Shown here piece by piece: positions 43,116 through 51,334 of a stretch of DNA of 64,000 nucleotides. The stretch lies in the NCBI GenBank assembly GCA_029851945.1, contig JARKUZ010000024.1:14497-78496 (forward strand). Direction: 5' to 3'. Position 1 is the first letter of the stretch. Each line of letters begins with the position of its first letter. The translations under genes were made by a program, and so were the position numbers. This DNA comes from Terrisporobacter sp. GTDB lineage: Bacteria; Bacillota_A; Clostridia; Peptostreptococcales; Peptostreptococcaceae. A model generated the notes under the pieces. That model searched no databases, was not told the DNA's origin, and saw nothing but the letters and a program-made list of their open reading frames with translations.

Positions 43116-44507
43116 CTATTCTTCGCTCCTTCCACCAACAGTTATCTCTTTAACTCTTATCATAGGCTGACCTACGTTAGTTGGAATAGAGCCAGATGAT
43201 GAGCCGCACATTCCTTGAGCCTGAGCTAAATTATCTCCTACCATGTCTATATTCATAAGTACTTCGCTACCTTTACCAATTAAACTAGCTCCCCTTACTG
43301 CTTCTTTAATCTCTCCATTTTTCACTAAATATCCTTCAGCTACAGCAAAGTTAAACTCGCCAGTTACAGGGTTTACAGAACCACCACCCATTTTTTTAGC
43401 ATAAAGCCCATCATCTATTGATTTAATAATGTCTTCCACTTTATCTGTTCCTGCTGCTATGTATGTGTTTGTCATTCTAGAAGTTGGAGCAAATTTGTAA
43501 CTTTGTCTACGAGAACTTCCAGTAGGAGCCATGTTCATTCTTCTTCCATTTAGTTTGTCTATCATATATGATTTTAAAATACCATTTTCTATTAAAACAT
43601 TTTTTTTAGTAGGATTTCCTTCATCATCTATATTACTTGATCCCCAGTGATTTTGAAGAGTTCCATCATCTATAGCAGTTACTTTAGTAGATGCAATTTG
43701 CTCACCTATTTTATCTGTAAATACTGAATTTCCTTTAGCAACTGATGTTGCCTCTAGAGAATGACCACAAGCTTCGTGGAATATTACTCCACCAAATCCG
43801 TTGTCTATTGCCACTGTCATCTTGCCTGCTGGACAATTTTTAGCATTAAGCATAGTATAAGCTACCCTTGATGCTTCTTTTCCATAATACTCTGGATCTA
43901 TATCTTCAAATAATTCAAATCCTTTACATGCTCCAGGTCCTTCAAATCCTGTTTGATTTTCATTACCTCTTGATGCTACTGAAGTTATTCCCAGTCTAGT
44001 TCTCACTCTGTTGTCTTCTATATATAAACCTTCAGTATTTGCAATTAGTACATTTTGTTCCTTGTCTGAGTAGTTTATACTTACTTGTGATATTTCACTG
44101 CTGTATTCTTTGGCACTTTTATATGCTTTTTTCATTATGTTTATTTTATCTTGGTAATCCACACTATGAGGATATAATTTGATAGGATTTATGTTTGTTG
44201 TAACTTTACAATTATTTATCACTACCATTTTCTCATCAGATAAACTACCTAATGCTAAAGCTGCTTTGTAGGCTGTGTCTAACATTGAGCTTAGTGAGTT
44301 GTCATTAGTGTATGCGTATACACTTTTTAGTCCTTTGAAAATTCTTATTCCTATTCCGTAAGTTCTTCCTCCTAGGACGTTTTCTATTTTACTATCTATT
44401 ATACCGATGTTGTTTGTTATACAATCTTCTTCGAATATTTCTGCAAAATCTCCACCAGTTACTAGGCACTTTTCAAGTACTTGTGTGACTGTTTGTTTTG
44501 TTATCAT
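43116..44507 (-). CDS. tldD: TldD metalloprotease
   Basis: Catalytic subunit of 463 residues of the TldDE intracellular metallopeptidase. The zinc motif HExxxH is seen as His244-Glu245 to His249 in GGVIFHEACGHSLEA. The N-terminal region GRTYGIGIRIFKG and the C-terminal segments VNPVTGEFNFAVAEGYLVKNGE and GMCGSSSGSIPTNVGQP (containing the third metal ligand) are as in E. coli TldD. AGGAGG precedes the ATG. It is followed directly by tldE. The heterodimer cleaves unfolded or modified peptides threaded into an internal cavity. Confidence 0.95.
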   Translation of the reverse strand: MITKQTVTQVLEKCLVTGGDFAEIFEEDCITNNIGIIDSKIENVLGGRTYGIGIRIFKGLKSVYAYTNDNSLSSMLDTAYKAALALGSLSDEKMVVINNCKVTTNINPIKLYPHSVDYQDKINIMKKAYKSAKEYSSEISQVSINYSDKEQNVLIANTEGLYIEDNRVRTRLGITSVASRGNENQTGFEGPGACKGFELFEDIDPEYYGKEASRVAYTMLNAKNCPAGKMTVAIDNGFGGVIFHEACGHSLEATSVAKGNSVFTDKIGEQIASTKVTAIDDGTLQNHWGSSNIDDEGNPTKKNVLIENGILKSYMIDKLNGRRMNMAPTGSSRRQSYKFAPTSRMTNTYIAAGTDKVEDIIKSIDDGLYAKKMGGGSVNPVTGEFNFAVAEGYLVKNGEIKEAVRGASLIGKGSEVLMNIDMVGDNLAQAQGMCGSSSGSIPTNVGQPMIRVKEITVGGRSEE

Positions 44508-44598
44508 AGTTTTCCTCCTGTTTTTTTGTATATGTATATTATACCAATAGTTGGTGAGATTTTAACATATTGGCTTGTTATTGTATAAATTCAGTTTA

Positions 44599-45261
44599 CT
44601 AAATAATTCCCAATCTATTTTTTATCTCAGGTAAATATTTTAGAAATACAGAATAAAAATCTTCTTTTATATTAATTCGATAACAGCTATCTAATAAAAT
44701 TTGATTAATTTTCTCAAGTTCTTTTTCATCTCTCACAAACTTTAAACGGAAAGTTAATGCTTTAATAAATTTATGCCACTCTAAAATAAATTTTTTATTA
44801 TTATCGTAATTTTCAATTCCTATCCATTCACTTACTTTTACATCTTTTAAATTCTCTTTGGGACAATTGCCTACTTGTAAAAAATACTTAAAGTTATCAT
44901 CCTTGTACACTCTTCCAAGAGGAAATAGACGACAAATGTTTGGTCGTTTAGAATGGATTGTACATCTACCTTCTTTGCTTAAAAAACTACAATTTTTGTT
45001 ATCATCCTGCATTTTTAAGTATGGTAGTAAAACTTTGTTATTTTCACGTAATTCAATCTTGTTTCCTAATAGTTCATCAAATTCTGCACCTAGATAGTTT
45101 ACCATTTCATAAATATCAAAAGGTGTAAGGACTACTAAATCTCCTACATCGCAACAACAGTCACTGCACCCATTGCAGCCACATGTGTCTGCTTTTACGG
45201 TGTCTTGAATGTCATATAGTTTCCCATCTGAAATTTCTTCTAATATGTTTATCGATCTCAT
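44599..45261 (-). CDS. YkgJ family cysteine cluster protein
   Basis: Protein of 220 residues with an N-terminal cysteine array CGCNGCSDCCCDVGD (Cys27, 29, 32, 35, 36, 37) and a second group CSFLSKEGRC and NICRLFPLG. This is the CxxxCxxCC-type zinc or iron-sulfur cluster domain of the YkgJ/FliB family, which includes a flagellin lysine N-methylase. The rest of the protein is helical with no clear motifs. Whether it is an enzyme here is unknown, and no flagellar gene is nearby. It is transcribed alone. Confidence 0.85.
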   Translation of the reverse strand: MRSINILEEISDGKLYDIQDTVKADTCGCNGCSDCCCDVGDLVVLTPFDIYEMVNYLGAEFDELLGNKIELRENNKVLLPYLKMQDDNKNCSFLSKEGRCTIHSKRPNICRLFPLGRVYKDDNFKYFLQVGNCPKENLKDVKVSEWIGIENYDNNKKFILEWHKFIKALTFRLKFVRDEKELEKINQILLDSCYRINIKEDFYSVFLKYLPEIKNRLGII

Positions 45262-45322
45262 TTGTTTTCTTCCTCATTTCTTATTTACATCTTGTTTAAA
45301 TCTTTGATTACATCTTATTATA

Positions 45323-45393
45323 CTAAAAATTTAAATATCAACAAAGGGTGTGACATTTTTGACACACCCTTTATAAAATTTATATTCCAGCCA
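45323..45393. repeat. 71-bp direct repeat, copy 1
   Basis: Matches 46313-46383 at 65 of 71 positions with no gap. It contains a hairpin AAAGGGTGTG...CACACCCTTT around ACATTTTTGA. The two copies flank the lipoprotein gene at 45538-46173 exactly 990 bases apart. Confidence 0.85.
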
Positions 45394-45537
45394 CACACTG
45401 AAGTGTCACTTGCTTAATAACATCCTCCACAATCTTCTTTTGTTGATTTATATATTCATCAAGAGGTAACATAGTAAGATAAATTCTAATAAAAAAATAT
45501 CCAGCCTAATAACTTAAGCTGAATATTCGTATCGTAT

Positions 45538-46173
45538 TTAATTAGTTTTTAGTTCTTCTCCACTACTAGTATAAATCTTAGTTGTCACATTCAAATATTT
45601 ATCTAGTTTTTCCTTATTATTATCTAAAGACTTCAATAACTGACCTTTACTATTTTGATTATATTCAGAATTTACTAATGTCATTGTATCTTTTATATAA
45701 TCTTTCATGATTTTAGCCAAATCATACATGTGAGAATTATCAGAATCTGATTTACTTGTGATATATGATGCTAAATAATAATTACTTTCTAAATCATCTG
45801 TTAACTTTTCATTTTTATACTGATCAGATAAATAATCCATTGCCTCCTGTTTTATATCCTTCGATGTATTTGCATATAAATCATTTAATGCTACTAATTG
45901 ATCGATCGTCTTTACTTTATCTTCTGTTTTATCCATATCTGAAGTAATTTCTTTTGATTTGTAGGCATAAGTAGATACTTTATCAAAAGACTCTATATTT
46001 AAATCCTGAAGCTTCTCTTCATTTTCTATTTTATCCAGATTTTCTTCATATGCTTTATTTACTTCCTCTGATGTTTTTAAATTAGATAAATCAGTACTAG
46101 AATTATTAGAACTACATCCAACCAAACCTAACATTAAGATACAAAATATACTTTTTTTCAAAATTGCTTTCAT
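45538..46173 (-). CDS. Hypothetical lipoprotein
   Basis: Exported protein of about 211 residues. The signal MKAILKKSIFCILMLGLVGCSS has lipobox LVGC and a Ser/Asn-rich tether. The mature part is Lys/Glu/Asp-rich and largely helical (e.g. EVNKAYEENLDKIENEEKLQ and TYAYKSKEITSDMDKTEDKVK), resembling the helical-bundle lipoproteins of unknown function common in clostridia. No enzymatic motif is visible. A GGGGGA ribosome site precedes the ATG at 46173; a start four codons upstream lacks one. The gene is bracketed by two copies of a 71-bp repeat. Confidence 0.8.
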   Translation of the reverse strand: MKAILKKSIFCILMLGLVGCSSNNSSTDLSNLKTSEEVNKAYEENLDKIENEEKLQDLNIESFDKVSTYAYKSKEITSDMDKTEDKVKTIDQLVALNDLYANTSKDIKQEAMDYLSDQYKNEKLTDDLESNYYLASYITSKSDSDNSHMYDLAKIMKDYIKDTMTLVNSEYNQNSKGQLLKSLDNNKEKLDKYLNVTTKIYTSSGEELKTN

Positions 46174-46185
46174 AATATCCCCCAT

Positions 46186-46630
46186 TTTTTTCTACTAGAT
46201 TTTATCATTATAAAATTATTATATCACGACATTTCAATTATTTTAGTACTACCTATAAGTATTACTACTTTGTACTCCAGTTTAATTTAATATATCTGTT
46301 AATTTTATTAATCTAGAAATTTAAATATCAGCAAAAGGTGTGACATTTTTGACACACCCTTTATAAAGTTTATACTACAGCCATCACATCTAATTGTTTA
46401 TACGTTCTAACATTTACTAAACATGCATATATAAAATCTCAGTACTATATAAACTTTAATCTACAATCTAACTACACATTGAGGTTTAAATAATTCCCCT
46501 GTGAATATATTTCTCTCTACGGATATATTTTATATGTTAATTATACGTGGATAAAAAATAAAAACTCGTCAACCTTACTGATTTAATTTAAAATTCATAC
46601 TAATTTTTATACTATTAATCTAACTTATTC
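46186..46630. other. Gene-free stretch between the lipoprotein and GIY-YIG genes
   Basis: About 445 bases. It includes the second copy of the 71-bp repeat (46313-46383) with its hairpin, and otherwise AT-rich sequence with scattered stops in all frames. No gene or further signal was found. Confidence 0.5.
46313..46383. repeat. 71-bp direct repeat, copy 2
   Basis: Second copy of the element at 45323-45393, with six differences. The hairpin stem AAGGTGTG/CACACCCTT is kept. The hairpin type also resembles that at 35069-35095. Confidence 0.85.
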
Positions 46631-47941
46631 TTAATTATTTAAAAATTCACTTTGATGATATTCTCCTGCTAACATAGTTTTATTAAATTCAGCTGTTGGA
46701 TCTATTTGCATAACAAGTTCTTCTAATTCATTTATATCCACTTTAAAAAACTCTTTTCTAAGATTTATTTTATTAACTCTTTTTTCATTTAACATATTAT
46801 GTAGTTTTTGTTCTAAGCCAACAGCATCATCAGAGAAAATAAAACTATGGACATCAAATGTGAAGGGAACACTAGCACTTCCAAGTTCTTTAATTCTTTC
46901 TAATGGGTCTAGTCTTCTAGTCATTCCGATTTTAAATACATCATTACCAAATGATCCTAAGTTACTTATGACGTAAACATTACCAGCTTTACCATTTTGT
47001 CTACTTATAATATCTTCTTTTTTATGTTCTACAGATTCTAATTGTGATTCTAATTCTTTTAACCTTGCTTCATATTTAGTTTTTTCATCATCATGTAATG
47101 ATTTTAATTGATTATGTAACTTTTCAATTTCAGCAAGATATTTAGATTCTTCAGCTTCAACTTGCTTTTTCTGTCTTTCAAGTTCTTTTTTCTCGGCAGC
47201 ATCTTGTCTCATTTGTTCTCTTATTGCAGCTTGTTCAGCTCGTTGCTGTTCTTTTTTCACATAATATTGATACTCAATCATAACTGCATCACAGAATAGA
47301 TATTCAATTTCACCTATAAACTTAGTCATAGTTGAAGCAATACTTTTATTTCCTTCAGAAGCTATTAGTAGATATTTTCTAGTAATTTCTTTTATAATAT
47401 CTAATGAATTATTTAACTCATCGTACTTAAGATTGTATAAAACATTTTGAAGTTCTGATTGTAATGCAATTACCATTAATTTATAAATTGTTTTATTAGC
47501 TTTAGTAGTATATTTACTTTCGTATTTATCAAGAGTATCCTGTATAACTTCTTGATTAATCTTCATTGCTTTTTTTAATTCTTTTACATCCATAGATTTC
47601 AGCTTTAAAGAAATAGATGGAGCAAATTCTTCAATAAGATTTTTTTCATTCTGAGGAATTTTTAAATATGCTTCTTCTAATGTATAGCTAGTAAAATTGT
47701 TTAATGCATATTCAGCACTCTTAAAGGCTGCATTAAGTTTTAATTTTTTCTTTGGAATATTTTCTAATTTATCCTTTTCAGCTTTACATTTTGTTATTAA
47801 CTCATCTAAAGATGCTTGCTGAATTTCAGTCTTTCTTATTAAGGATTCTAAATCCGTTTTAGAATTATTTAAATCATTCTGATAGATTTCTTTACTTGTT
47901 AAAAGTCTAGATATTTCTTCTTTTAAATCTAAGTATTGCAT
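46631..47941 (-). CDS. Coiled-coil protein with C-terminal GIY-YIG (T5orf172/MUG113) domain, probably 5'-truncated
   Basis: Protein of 436 residues. The first 70 residues are coiled coil, followed by a helical region (about 75-230, the DUF4041-like part), a long Glu/Lys/Gln-rich coiled coil (about 235-320) and a T5orf172-type GIY-YIG domain: NVYVISNLGSFGNDVFKIGMTRR near residue 325, then DPLERIKELGSASVPFTFDVH, and a late catalytic-type glutamate in RKEFFKVD. Related proteins are common in phages and mobile regions. Coding-like coiled-coil sequence (LEEQIRKLQENIDSLSKEL) continues in frame for about 35 codons upstream until a stop, without ATG, GTG or TTG; so the natural N terminus may be missing. 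AGGAGG lies very close to the present ATG. Confidence 0.78.
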   Translation of the reverse strand: MQYLDLKEEISRLLTSKEIYQNDLNNSKTDLESLIRKTEIQQASLDELITKCKAEKDKLENIPKKKLKLNAAFKSAEYALNNFTSYTLEEAYLKIPQNEKNLIEEFAPSISLKLKSMDVKELKKAMKINQEVIQDTLDKYESKYTTKANKTIYKLMVIALQSELQNVLYNLKYDELNNSLDIIKEITRKYLLIASEGNKSIASTMTKFIGEIEYLFCDAVMIEYQYYVKKEQQRAEQAAIREQMRQDAAEKKELERQKKQVEAEESKYLAEIEKLHNQLKSLHDDEKTKYEARLKELESQLESVEHKKEDIISRQNGKAGNVYVISNLGSFGNDVFKIGMTRRLDPLERIKELGSASVPFTFDVHSFIFSDDAVGLEQKLHNMLNEKRVNKINLRKEFFKVDINELEELVMQIDPTAEFNKTMLAGEYHQSEFLNN

Positions 47942-48417
47942 TTCCTCCTTTGAAAAGGTTGCTGATTTTAACTCTTTAGATAAACTATCAATATTCTCTT
48001 GTAGTTTTCTTATTTGTTCTTCTAGATTAAGTGTTAATTATTTTCTTTATAATGGCAAGTTCAATAGGAAATTTAAAATATTTTGATAATTAATCTATAG
48101 TTAGTATTTTAAATTATTTTCCTCCTATTTCTCCACTAATAAGCTTTTGAAGTACACTATATCTTATATTAATAAGATTAAATTTTTGTTGATTATTTTT
48201 ATTCTTTATTTTTCTTTTCTTATTATATCATTCATTTAGTAAAAAATCCCTTTCTAAAAAGCTTCTATTCATATACTTCTCTTCTATTTCTTTTTCATCA
48301 AAAATATATACTAGGATTTCCCAAAATAGTTTCTACTTAAATTCAAATTAATCATCCCCATAATAAAAAAGCTAACTGCCATACTATAGCAATTAGCCTA
48401 TAATTTCCAAATATATA
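47942..48417. other. Intergenic region, with probable coding remnant at its left end
   Basis: From 47942 to about 48036 the minus strand continues the coiled-coil frame of the GIY-YIG gene, ended by a stop, and looks like the remains of its 5' part. The rest is AT-rich with no gene. The terminator of the ECF gene lies at 48369-48396. Confidence 0.5.
48369..48396 (-). terminator. Intrinsic terminator after the ECF S-component gene
   Basis: GCTAACTGC pairs with GCAATTAGC with one mismatch, with a run of A to the left giving the T tract on the minus strand. Confidence 0.72.
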
Positions 48418-48990
48418 TTATTTAGCTTCACCATAACTTTTCAAAGCACTCTTCATAGTCATTGGTAAATACTTAATCACAAGAACTGCAAATAAACAAG
48501 TACCAACCTTATCAAGTAAATTATTACCTACTTTAGCTATGAAAGAAGCTGCAAATATGCTACTACCACTGCTTTTCAACCATAAAACTATAACATCTGA
48601 TGCTGTACCTGTAAGCCCTCCATAAATAGCTATTCCTATTGGTGTTCCTATTAATGGACAAACAACTGCAAGTACTAAACCTGTTATAAATGCACTTTTA
48701 TAAGTAAACTTAAATTTCTTAGCCACAAATCCTACTATTAAAGCAACTGCCACATTAACTAGTAAAAAAGGTATATCTTTTATACTATACATAAATCCTG
48801 TTATTATATTTGTCAATGCTCCTACTACTGCACCTGGTATGGGACCAATTAAAGCTGCTGTGATGACAGTTCCCAGCGTGTCTAAGTAAAGCGGTAAATT
48901 TAATGCGTCTGTAACAATTCCCAATATTATATTTATTGCTACGGATAAACCACAAAATGTAATTAGCCTTGATTTGCTATTATTCATCAT
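48418..48990 (-). CDS. Putative ECF transporter S component (CD3073-like)
   Basis: Membrane protein of about 190 residues with six hydrophobic helices. The pattern (LITFCGLSVAINIILGIV, then LPLYLDTLGTVITAALIGPIPGAVVGALTNII) is that of ECF substrate-binding S components, where the alanine-rich AxxxA helix 1 binds the shared EcfT subunit. It closely resembles the CD3073 family, which lies next to a TudS-like desulfidase in Clostridioides; here that gene is 105 bases upstream on the same strand. The likely ligand is a thio-nucleobase or related sulfur compound by association. ECF ATPases and EcfT are not in this window. Start chosen after GGAGG, near 48990. Confidence 0.8.
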   Translation of the reverse strand: MMNNSKSRLITFCGLSVAINIILGIVTDALNLPLYLDTLGTVITAALIGPIPGAVVGALTNIITGFMYSIKDIPFLLVNVAVALIVGFVAKKFKFTYKSAFITGLVLAVVCPLIGTPIGIAIYGGLTGTASDVIVLWLKSSGSSIFAASFIAKVGNNLLDKVGTCLFAVLVIKYLPMTMKSALKSYGEAK

Positions 48991-49095
48991 ATTTCCTCCA
49001 TATTTTCCCTTTTTCACAGTTGAATTGTATCATAAATTTATAGCTATACCAAGGAATTCGCATCATATATTTATAAATTCAATATAAAACTATAT

Positions 49096-49638
49096 TTATA
49101 AATTTTTTAAATAAGTAACTTGATCTTTCATTGTTCTTATATCCATATGTAAATCATTTTTATCCAATAATATTTTCAACTCTTCCATAAATACTCCAGC
49201 TTCATTTACCATGACAATACTTTCTATTTTTTCCTGTAAATTTGAACATCCTCCAAGTTCGCCTCCATAATTACCTTTGCAAGTTAAGTTGTAACCACAG
49301 CTAGGACTTCCCTCTACAGATACTATGCCTAGAATTTGAAATCTATCTTTGTTATTGTTGTATTCTTTAAGTTGTTCAATAATTGGATTTAATATTTCTT
49401 CACAATTTTTTCTAAAAAATGGATTATCAAACTGATTTTTTACATGTCCCCAACGTTTTGAACCATACATGATAAACTCAGGACATGGAAGTTGTAATAA
49501 TTCTATGTCTTTGTCAAAGACTTCTTTTAAAAGTTCTTTTCTCAGTTGATTTTCTTCTTCCATTTCCTCCATATTGTAACCCCTAACCTTTGAAGCTTTA
49601 TTTAATATACAGTGCGATACTACTAAAATTTTTTCCAT
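49096..49638 (-). CDS. TudS-related putative desulfidase (CD3072-like, DUF523)
   Basis: Protein of 180 residues of the DUF523/TudS family. Cysteines placed to hold a [4Fe-4S] cluster are Cys10 in VSHCILN, Cys52 in LQLPCPEF and Cys114 in VEGSPSCGYN. In TudS (thiouracil desulfidase) three such cysteines bind the cluster and the free iron takes up the sulfur of 2- or 4-thiouracil. Additional Cys120 and Cys131 (GGCSNLQ) lie nearby. It precedes the ECF S component, a pairing also seen in C. difficile. The pair would import and desulfurate a sulfur-containing base, but the exact substrate is not known. Confidence 0.82.
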   Translation of the reverse strand: MEKILVVSHCILNKASKVRGYNMEEMEEENQLRKELLKEVFDKDIELLQLPCPEFIMYGSKRWGHVKNQFDNPFFRKNCEEILNPIIEQLKEYNNNKDRFQILGIVSVEGSPSCGYNLTCKGNYGGELGGCSNLQEKIESIVMVNEAGVFMEELKILLDKNDLHMDIRTMKDQVTYLKNL

Positions 49639-49731
49639 AAACCCTTCTCTCTTTTCTTTTTATAATACTTTTAATGCCTATAAATAATATTATAACACCT
49701 ACACCTTATTTACAGTTAATTCAAATCTTGA

Positions 49732-49764
49732 ATAAAAAACCGTATCACTTACTTGCAATACGGC
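49732..49764 (-). terminator. Intrinsic terminator after the NlpC/P60 gene
   Basis: CCGTAT pairs with ATACGG around a TCACTTACTTGCA-type loop, with six A on the left (T tract on the minus strand). It lies about 130 bases beyond the stop. Confidence 0.65.
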
Positions 49765-49897
49765 TCTAAACAATTAATTTTCAATGAATAGAAAAAATAC
49801 TATTCATCATTCATATGATAATTTTTCTCTAAAATAAAAAATAATTTATAAATAAGTTAATATGTAAAAACATCCCTTTAACTCGTAAGTCCTTTTC

Positions 49898-51025
49898 CTA
49901 TATAACTCTCTTTGCCCATAAATAAGCGTTATTCCAGTAGCTCGTATTTATGTTTGTCTTTTTTACAACATCTCCTGGTTTTGGCGAGTGTATCATTTCT
50001 CCATTTCCAACATATATGCCTACATGATTTACTCCGCCACTTCCATCTGTACTTGAGAATATTAAGTCACCAGGTTGCAAGTTACTCCTACTTACAGTAG
50101 TACCAATTTTTGATTGATCTCTAGATGTTCTAGGTAAATTAAATCCTGCTCCATTTTTAAATATATAAGTCATAAGCCCTGAACAATCGAAAGAACTTGG
50201 CCCCTCAGCTCCCCATACGTATGGTTTTCCTAATTGGGCATATGCTAAATCAACTACCGCCTTAACTTTGTTAGAAGGTGTTGTTGAATTTCCTGTATTA
50301 TCTGATGTTCCTGACGTAGACAAATATTCTTCACTTGCCCATCCTATTTTTCCTGATGATGTTTTTATTTTACTCCATCCATTTGAGCTTTCTAGTACTT
50401 CTACAGTTTCACCTTTGTATACTTTTGTTGTTATTGAATAACTTGTGCTCGGTCCACTTCTTACATTTAATGTACTTGCTATTACTGTTACTTTTTTACC
50501 TGTTGTTGAGTTTTCTGTGTTATCTGATGTTCCTGACGTAGATAAATATTCTTCACTTGCCCATCCAGTTTTTCCTGACGCTATTTTTATTTTGCTCCAT
50601 CCATTTGAACTTTCTAGTACTTCTACAGTTTCACCTTTGTATACTTTTGTTGTTATTGAATAACTTGTACTTGGTCCACTTCTTACATTTAATGTACTTG
50701 CTGTTACTGTTGCTTTTTTGCCTGTTGTTGATGTACTACCTGATGTTCCTGACGTAGATAAATATTCTGCACTTGACCATCCAGTTTTTCCTGATGAGGT
50801 TTTTATCTTATTCCATCCATTTGATCTTTCTAATATTTCTACTTTATCACCCTTATATAATTTTGTTATTACTGAATAGCTTGTACTTGGTCCACTTCTT
50901 ACATTTAATGCACTTGCTGTTACGACTCCTTCTTGTCCTGTTGCAAATGAAGCTGTAGAAGAAAGTGCTAAACCTAAGGTAGATAAGCATACAGATGCTG
51001 CTATTTTCTTATTTAACATACTCAT
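49898..51025 (-). CDS. Secreted NlpC/P60 endopeptidase with three SH3b repeats
   Basis: Exported cell-wall hydrolase of 375 residues. The signal peptide ends near SFATGQE (residue 29). Three bacterial SH3 repeats (about 31-95, 107-172, 186-250) share the core TASTLNVRSGPSTSYS and bind the wall; repeats two and three are almost identical in DNA, a recent tandem duplication. The NlpC/P60 domain carries Cys281 in FDCSGLMTYIF, His334 in GVNHVGIYVG and His346 in MIHSPKPG. Such enzymes cut D-gamma-glutamyl-diaminopimelate (or L-Ala-gamma-Glu) bonds in stem peptides. The GGAGAG ribosome site serves either the ATG at 51025 or the one two codons on. Confidence 0.93.
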   Translation of the reverse strand: MSMLNKKIAASVCLSTLGLALSSTASFATGQEGVVTASALNVRSGPSTSYSVITKLYKGDKVEILERSNGWNKIKTSSGKTGWSSAEYLSTSGTSGSTSTTGKKATVTASTLNVRSGPSTSYSITTKVYKGETVEVLESSNGWSKIKIASGKTGWASEEYLSTSGTSDNTENSTTGKKVTVIASTLNVRSGPSTSYSITTKVYKGETVEVLESSNGWSKIKTSSGKIGWASEEYLSTSGTSDNTGNSTTPSNKVKAVVDLAYAQLGKPYVWGAEGPSSFDCSGLMTYIFKNGAGFNLPRTSRDQSKIGTTVSRSNLQPGDLIFSSTDGSGGVNHVGIYVGNGEMIHSPKPGDVVKKTNINTSYWNNAYLWAKRVI

Positions 51026-51230
51026 TTCTCTCCATTTTTGTAGCTTTTATATTTTATTTGACATTTTATTCATATTTTTTAGTAATATTATACCATAAAA
51101 CTTATAGAGGTATATTTAAAATAAATAAAGAAACTATAAAAAATTAAAACAATTTTTATCAATCTCTCTTTACTGTATAATTCATACATTGCTGTTTCTT
51201 ACAATATTAGAAGAATAATTTTAGAAGAAA

Positions 51231-51262
51231 AAAGACACAGTCATATATTTGACTATGCCTTT
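51231..51262 (-). terminator. Terminator downstream of the first M60 protease gene
   Basis: AAAGACACAGTCA and TGACTATGCCTTT form an imperfect hairpin around TATATT. Its sequence is homologous to the terminator at 57473-57504 after the second M60 gene. Confidence 0.75.
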
Positions 51263-51334
51263 ATGTTGTATTATTTTTCTACTAAAAAATCTTTATTTAC
51301 AGGTCTCAAAGCTGTTTTTCACTTAATTTATATG

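Noticed and set aside
44508..44598. Search for a RiPP precursor beside tldDE
   Set aside because: Gaps next to tldD and tldE contain no short peptide gene with a ribosome site; TldDE is also a common housekeeping protease.
51026..51334. WalR boxes upstream of the NlpC/P60 gene
   Set aside because: No TGTWAH-N5-TGTWAH match was seen there, unlike upstream of the SH3b-3D gene.
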